Assembly (NCBI RefSeq): GCF_051014685.1
Contig: NW_027478879.1
Span: 62,001-126,000 of the forward strand
Reading direction: 5' to 3'
DNA length: 64,000 bases
From: Ptiloglossa arizonensis
Lineage: Eukaryota; Arthropoda; Insecta; Hymenoptera; Colletidae
Shown: positions 59,286-64,000 of the stretch, piece by piece
How positions within the stretch are numbered: the first letter of the stretch is position 1
Layout of the letters: each line of letters opens with the position of its first letter
Position numbers and translations under genes: made by a program
The notes under the pieces: model-generated
Seen by the model: only the letters and a program-made list of their open reading frames with translations
The model's database searches: none
What the model was told of the DNA's origin: nothing

Positions 59286-62200
59286 CAGCATAAGTTCTAG
59301 GATATGCGTTTTACATTATATGTTATACGTTATACGTTAAACGTTATACGTTATACGATATACGTTATACGCTATACGTTAGACGTTATACGTTACACGT
59401 TATACGTTATACGGTGTACGTTAGACGTTATACGTAACACGTTATACGTTATGCGTTATACGTTATACGTTATACGTTATACGTTATACGTATTACGTTA
59501 TAGGTTATACGTTATACGTTATAGGTTATACGTTATACGTTATACGTTATACATTATACGTTGTACGTTATACGTTATACGTTATACGTTATACGTTATA
59601 CGATATACGTTATACGTTATACGTTATACGTCATACGTTATACGTTATACGTTATACGTTATACGTTATACGTTATACGTAATACGTTATACGTTATACG
59701 TTACACGTTATACGTTATACGTTATACGTTATACGTTATACGTTATACGTTATACGTTATACGTTATACGTTATACGTTAAAAGTTATACGTTATACGTT
59801 ATACATTATACGTTATACGGCATAAGTTCTAGGATATGCGTTATGGATTATATGTTATACGTTATACGTAATACGTTATACGTTATACGTTATACGTTAC
59901 ACGGTATACGTTATACGTTATCCGTTATACGTTATACGTTATACGTTATACGTTATACGTATTACGTTATACGTTATACGTTATACGTTATACGTTATAC
60001 GTTATACTTTATACGGTATACGTTATACGTTACACGTTATACGTTATACGTTATACGTTATACGTTATACGTTATACGTTATACGTTATACGTTATACGT
60101 TATACGTAATTCAGCATAAGTCCTAGGATATGCGTTATACATTATATGTTATACGTTATACGTTAAACGTTATACGTTATACGATATACGTTATACGCTA
60201 TACGTTATACGTCATACGTTACACGTTATACGATATACGGTATACGTTATACGTTATACGTTATACGTTATACGTTATGCTTTATACGTTATACGTTATA
60301 CGTTATACGTATTACGTTATAGCTTATACGTTATACGTTATAGGTTATACGTTATACGTTATACGTTATACATTATACGTTGTACGTTATACGTTATACG
60401 TTATACGTTATACGTTATACGATATACGTTATACGTTATATGTTATAGGTTATACGTAATACGTTATACGTTATACGTTATACGTTATACGTTATACGTT
60501 ATACGTTCTACGTTATACGTTATACGTTCTACGTTATACGTTATACGTTATACGTTATACGTTATACGTTATACGTTATACGATATACGTTATACGTTAT
60601 ATGTTATAGGTTATACGTAATACGTTATACGTTATACGTTATACGTTATACGTTATACGTTATACGTTATACGTTCTACGTTATACGTTATACGTTCTAC
60701 GTTATACGTTATACGTTATACGTTATACGTTATACGTTATACGTTATACGTTATACGTTATACGTTATACGTTATACGTTATACGTTCTACGTTATACGT
60801 TATACGTTATACGTTATACGTTATACGTTCTACGTTATACGTTATACGTTATACGTTATACGTTATACGTTATACGTTATACGTTATACGTTATACGTTA
60901 TACGTTATACGTTATACGTTATACGTTATACGTTATACGTTATACGTTATACGTAATACGTTATTTGTTATAGGTTATACGTTATACGTTATACGTTATA
61001 CGTTATACGTTATACGTTATACGTTATACGTTATACGTTATACGTTATACGTTATACGTTATACGTTATACGTTATACGTTATACGTTATACGTAATACG
61101 TTATTTGTTATAGGTTATACGTTATACGTTATACGTTATACGTTATACGTTATACGTTATACGTTATACGTTATACGTTATACGTTATACGTTATACGTT
61201 ATGCGATATACGTTAAACGGTATACGTTATACGTTAAACGTTATACGTTATACGATATACGTTATACGCTATACGTTATACGTCATACGTTACACGTTAT
61301 ACGATATACGGTATACGTTATACGTTATACGTTATACGTTATACTTTATACGGTATACGTTATACGTTATACGTTATACGTTATACGTTATACGTTATAC
61401 GTTATACGTTATTCAGCATAAGTCCTAGGATATGCGTTATACATTATATGTTATACGTTATACGTTAAACGTTATACGTTATACGATATACGTTATACGC
61501 TATACGTTATACGTCATACGTTACACGTTATACGATATACGGTATACGTTATACGTTATACGTTATACGTTATACGTTATGCTTTATACGTTATACGTTA
61601 TACGTTATACGTATTACGTTATAGCTTATACGTCATACGTTATACGTTATACGCTATACGTTATACGTTCTACGTTCTACGTTATACGTTATACGTTATA
61701 CGTTATACGTTATACGTTATAGGTTATACGTTATACGTTATACGTTATACGTTATACGTTATACGTTATACGTTATACGTTATACGTTATACGTTATACG
61801 TTATACGTTATACGTTATACGTTATACGTTATACGTTATACGTTAAAAGTTATACGTTATACGTTATACATTATACGTTATACGGCATAAGTTCTAGGAT
61901 ATGCGTTATAGATTATATGTTATACGTTATACGTAATACGTTATACGTTATACGTTATACGTTACACGGTATACGTTATACGTTATCCGTTATACGTTAT
62001 ACGTTATACGTTATACGTTATACGTATTACGTTATACGTTATACGTTATACGTTATACGTTATACGTTATACGTTATACTTTATACGGTATACGTTATAC
62101 GTTACACGTTATACGTTATACGTTATACGTTATACGTTATACGTTATACGTTATACGTTATACGTTATACGTTATACGTTATACGTTATTCAGCATAAGT

Positions 62201-64000
62201 CCTAGGATATGCGTTATACATTATATGTTATACGTTATACGTTAAACGTTATACGTTATACGATATACGTTATACGCTATACGTTATACGTCATACGTTA
62301 CACGTTATACGATATACGGTATACGTTATACGTTATACGTTATACGTTATACGTTATGCTTTATACGTTATACGTTATACGTTATACGTATTACGTTATA
62401 GCTTATACGTCATACGTTATACGTTATACGCTATACGTTATACGTTCTACGTTCTACGTTATACGTTATACGTTATACGTTATACGTTATACGTTATACG
62501 TTATACGTTATACGTTATACGTTATACGTTATACGTTATACGTTATACGTTATACGTTATACGTTATACGTTATACGTTATACGTTATACGTTATACGTA
62601 ATACGTTATTTGTTATAGGTTATACGTTATACGTTATACGTTATACGTTATACGTTATACGTTATACGTTATACGTTATACGTTATACGTTATACGTTAT
62701 ACATTATACGGTATACGTTATACGTTATACGTTATACGTTATACGTTATACGTTATACGTTATACGTTATACGTTATACGTTATTCGTTATACGTTATAC
62801 GTTATACGTTATACGTTATACGTTATACGTTATACGTTATACGTTATACGTTATACGTTATACGTTATACGTTATACGTTATTCAGCATAAGTCCTAGGA
62901 TATGCGTTACACATTATATGTTATACGTTATACGTTAAACGTTATACGTTATACGATATACGTTATACGCTATACGTTATACGTCATACGTTACACGTTA
63001 TACGTTATACGTATTACGTTATAGGTTATACGTTATACGTTATAGGTTATACGTTATACGTTATACGTTATACATTATACGTTGCACGTTATACGTTATA
63101 CGTTATACGTTATACGTTATACGATATACGTTATACGTTATACGTTATACGTTATACGTTATACGTTATACGTTATACGTTATACGTTATACGTTATACG
63201 TTATACGTTATACGTTACACGTTATACGTTATACGTTATACGTTATACGTTATACGTTATACGTTATACGTTATACGTTATACGTTATACGTTATACGTT
63301 ATACGTTATACGTTATACGTTATACGTTAAAAGTTATACGTTATACGTTATACATTATACGTTATACGGCATAAGTTCTAGGATATGCGTTATAGATTAT
63401 ATGTTATACGTTATACGTAATACGTTATACGTTATACGTTATACGTTACACGGTATACGTTATACGTTATCCGTTATACGTTATACGTTATACGTTATAC
63501 GTTATACGTATTACGTTATACGTTATACGTTATACGTTATACGTTATACGTTATACTTTATACGGTATACGTTATACGTTACACGTTATACGTTATACGT
63601 TATACGTTATACGTTATACGTTATACGTTATACGTTATACGTTATTCAGCATAAGTCCTAGGATATGCGTTATACATTATATGTTATACGTTATACGTTA
63701 AACGTTATACGTTATACGATATACGTTATACGCTATACGTTATACGTCATACGTTACACGTTATACGTTATACGGTATACGTTATACGTTATACGTTATA
63801 CGTTATACGTTATGCTTTATACGTTATACGTTATACGTTATACGTATTACGTTATAGCTTATACGTTATACGTTATAGGTTATACGTTATACGTTATACG
63901 TTATACATTATACGTTGTACGTTATATGTTATACGTTATACGTTATACGTTATACGATATACGTTATACGTTATATGTTATAGGTTATACGTAATACGTT
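59286..64000. repeat. Right-edge segment with the densest landmarks
   Basis: Landmarks are at 59286 (gcgtttt), 59818, 61883 and 63367 (GGCATAAG), and 60112, 61414, 62191, 62884 and 63647 (tcctagg). Block Y is at 60961, 61101 and 62606. No dimer arrays or block E were seen here. The 59818 copy has gttatgg in place of gttatag and the 60112 copy has gtaattcagc in place of gttattcagc. The array continues past the window edge. Confidence 0.87.
61201..61330. other. Chimeric junction between block B and the landmark module
   Basis: This is the only block B start (atgcgatatacg, ttaaacgg) right of 36,738. After ggtatac-gttatac it does not continue into the usual gttgtac. It runs into gttaaac, gatatac, gctatac and gtcatac, the series normally found 35-110 bp downstream of a landmark core. 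The join keeps perfect 7-bp register. It looks like the product of recombination between two different blocks. Confidence 0.82.

Larger units (their letters stand above)
1..64000 (+). repeat. Heptanucleotide satellite array (GTTATAC)n
   Basis: The entire window is a head-to-tail array of the 7-bp unit GTTATAC, roughly 9,140 copies, all in one orientation; I saw no run of the reverse complement GTATAAC. Perfect runs of a few to about 30 units alternate with single-substitution units such as gctatac, gttctac, gttacac, gttgtac, gatatac, ggtatac and gtattac. The perfect unit is 29% GC with one CpG. It lacks the G-rich strand of known telomere repeats. No coding, RNA or transposon signature interrupts it. 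Arrays of this size are known from eukaryotic heterochromatin; chromosomal location and organism cannot be told from the sequence. I do not recognise this heptamer as a named satellite. Confidence 0.99.

Noticed and set aside
25144..59286. Equal 4,053-bp intervals at 25144-29197 and 55233-59286 as evidence of duplication
   Set aside because: The first is rich in block B and the second in dimer arrays and block E. They are not homologous as whole intervals.
1..64000. Telomere repeat array
   Set aside because: The unit is neither G-rich on one strand nor close to TTAGGG, TTTAGGG or TTAGG. The many internal variants and higher-order structure fit an interstitial satellite better.
1..64000. CRISPR array
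   Set aside because: There is no repeat of about 28-37 bp separated by unique spacers. The landmark blocks are irregularly spaced by plain heptamers, and no cas genes are present.
1..64000. TATA boxes or bacterial -10 elements
   Set aside because: TATAC and TTATAC occur in every unit by construction, so matches carry no information.
1..64000. Inverted repeats or cruciform-forming palindromes
   Set aside because: ACGT is the only evident palindromic core in the unit and its arms do not pair further. No run of the reverse-complement unit was seen, so no inverted segment exists.
1..64000. Centromere identity, including a CENP-B-like box in the landmark
   Set aside because: The landmark core does not resemble the CENP-B box, and sequence alone cannot show centromere function. 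Kept only as a possibility to test.
1..64000. The whole window as an assembly artefact
   Set aside because: The graded divergence, colinear duplications with private mutations and near-perfect 7-bp register are not expected from random assembly error. Exact copy number could still be wrong in places.

Overview
The whole 64 kb window is one uninterrupted satellite DNA array built from a 7-bp unit, GTTATAC on the + strand (GTATAAC on the - strand). About 9,140 units run head to tail in one orientation. Both window edges lie inside the array, so neither end of the satellite is seen. I find no gene, RNA gene, transposon, CRISPR array or other unique sequence. Every stretch is the heptamer, point-mutated heptamers, or short blocks of clustered variants that are themselves copied around the array. 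The perfect unit is 29% GC and carries one CpG. A megasatellite of this size suggests a eukaryotic heterochromatic region (centromeric, pericentromeric, subtelomeric or sex-chromosome) from a long-read assembly. That is inference: I do not recognise the heptamer as a named satellite and cannot assign an organism.

Recurrent variant blocks give the array a readable higher-order structure. The most diverged is the 'landmark' (core cataagttctag), with 51 copies in six sequence classes. Others are block B (atgcgatatacg then ttaaacgg, 21 copies), block Y (ttatttgttatagg, 49 copies plus two mutated ones), 14-bp dimer arrays based on cacgtta/tacgtta (13 arrays) and block E (acgcgttacac to ttccacg, 8 copies). 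The left part (1 to about 34 kb) is rich in block B and CAGCATAAG landmarks. The right part (about 40 to 64 kb) has GGCATAAG landmarks, dimer arrays and block E, and almost no block B. The 34-40 kb interval mixes both and is a tandem duplication of about 3.9 kb.

The clearest higher-order repeat is a duplication of about 7.3 kb: 1,253-8,539 is colinear with 8,540-16,036, and rearranged fragments follow to 19 kb. Smaller duplications of 56, 245, 448 and 1,078 bp are also readable. Of the 50 intervals between successive landmarks, 48 are exact multiples of 7; the other two are 7n+5, and each contains the same 5-bp insertion (34.9 and 38.8 kb), which was copied with its segment. The array has therefore changed by point mutation and by in-register gain, loss and exchange of whole units, with almost no free indels.

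Long + strand reading frames occur throughout (up to 925 codons) and spell a repeated RYTLYVI heptapeptide. They follow from the unit's arithmetic: it has no stop in any forward frame, 7 and 3 share no factor, and the reverse strand has a TAA every 21 bases. I do not annotate them as genes.
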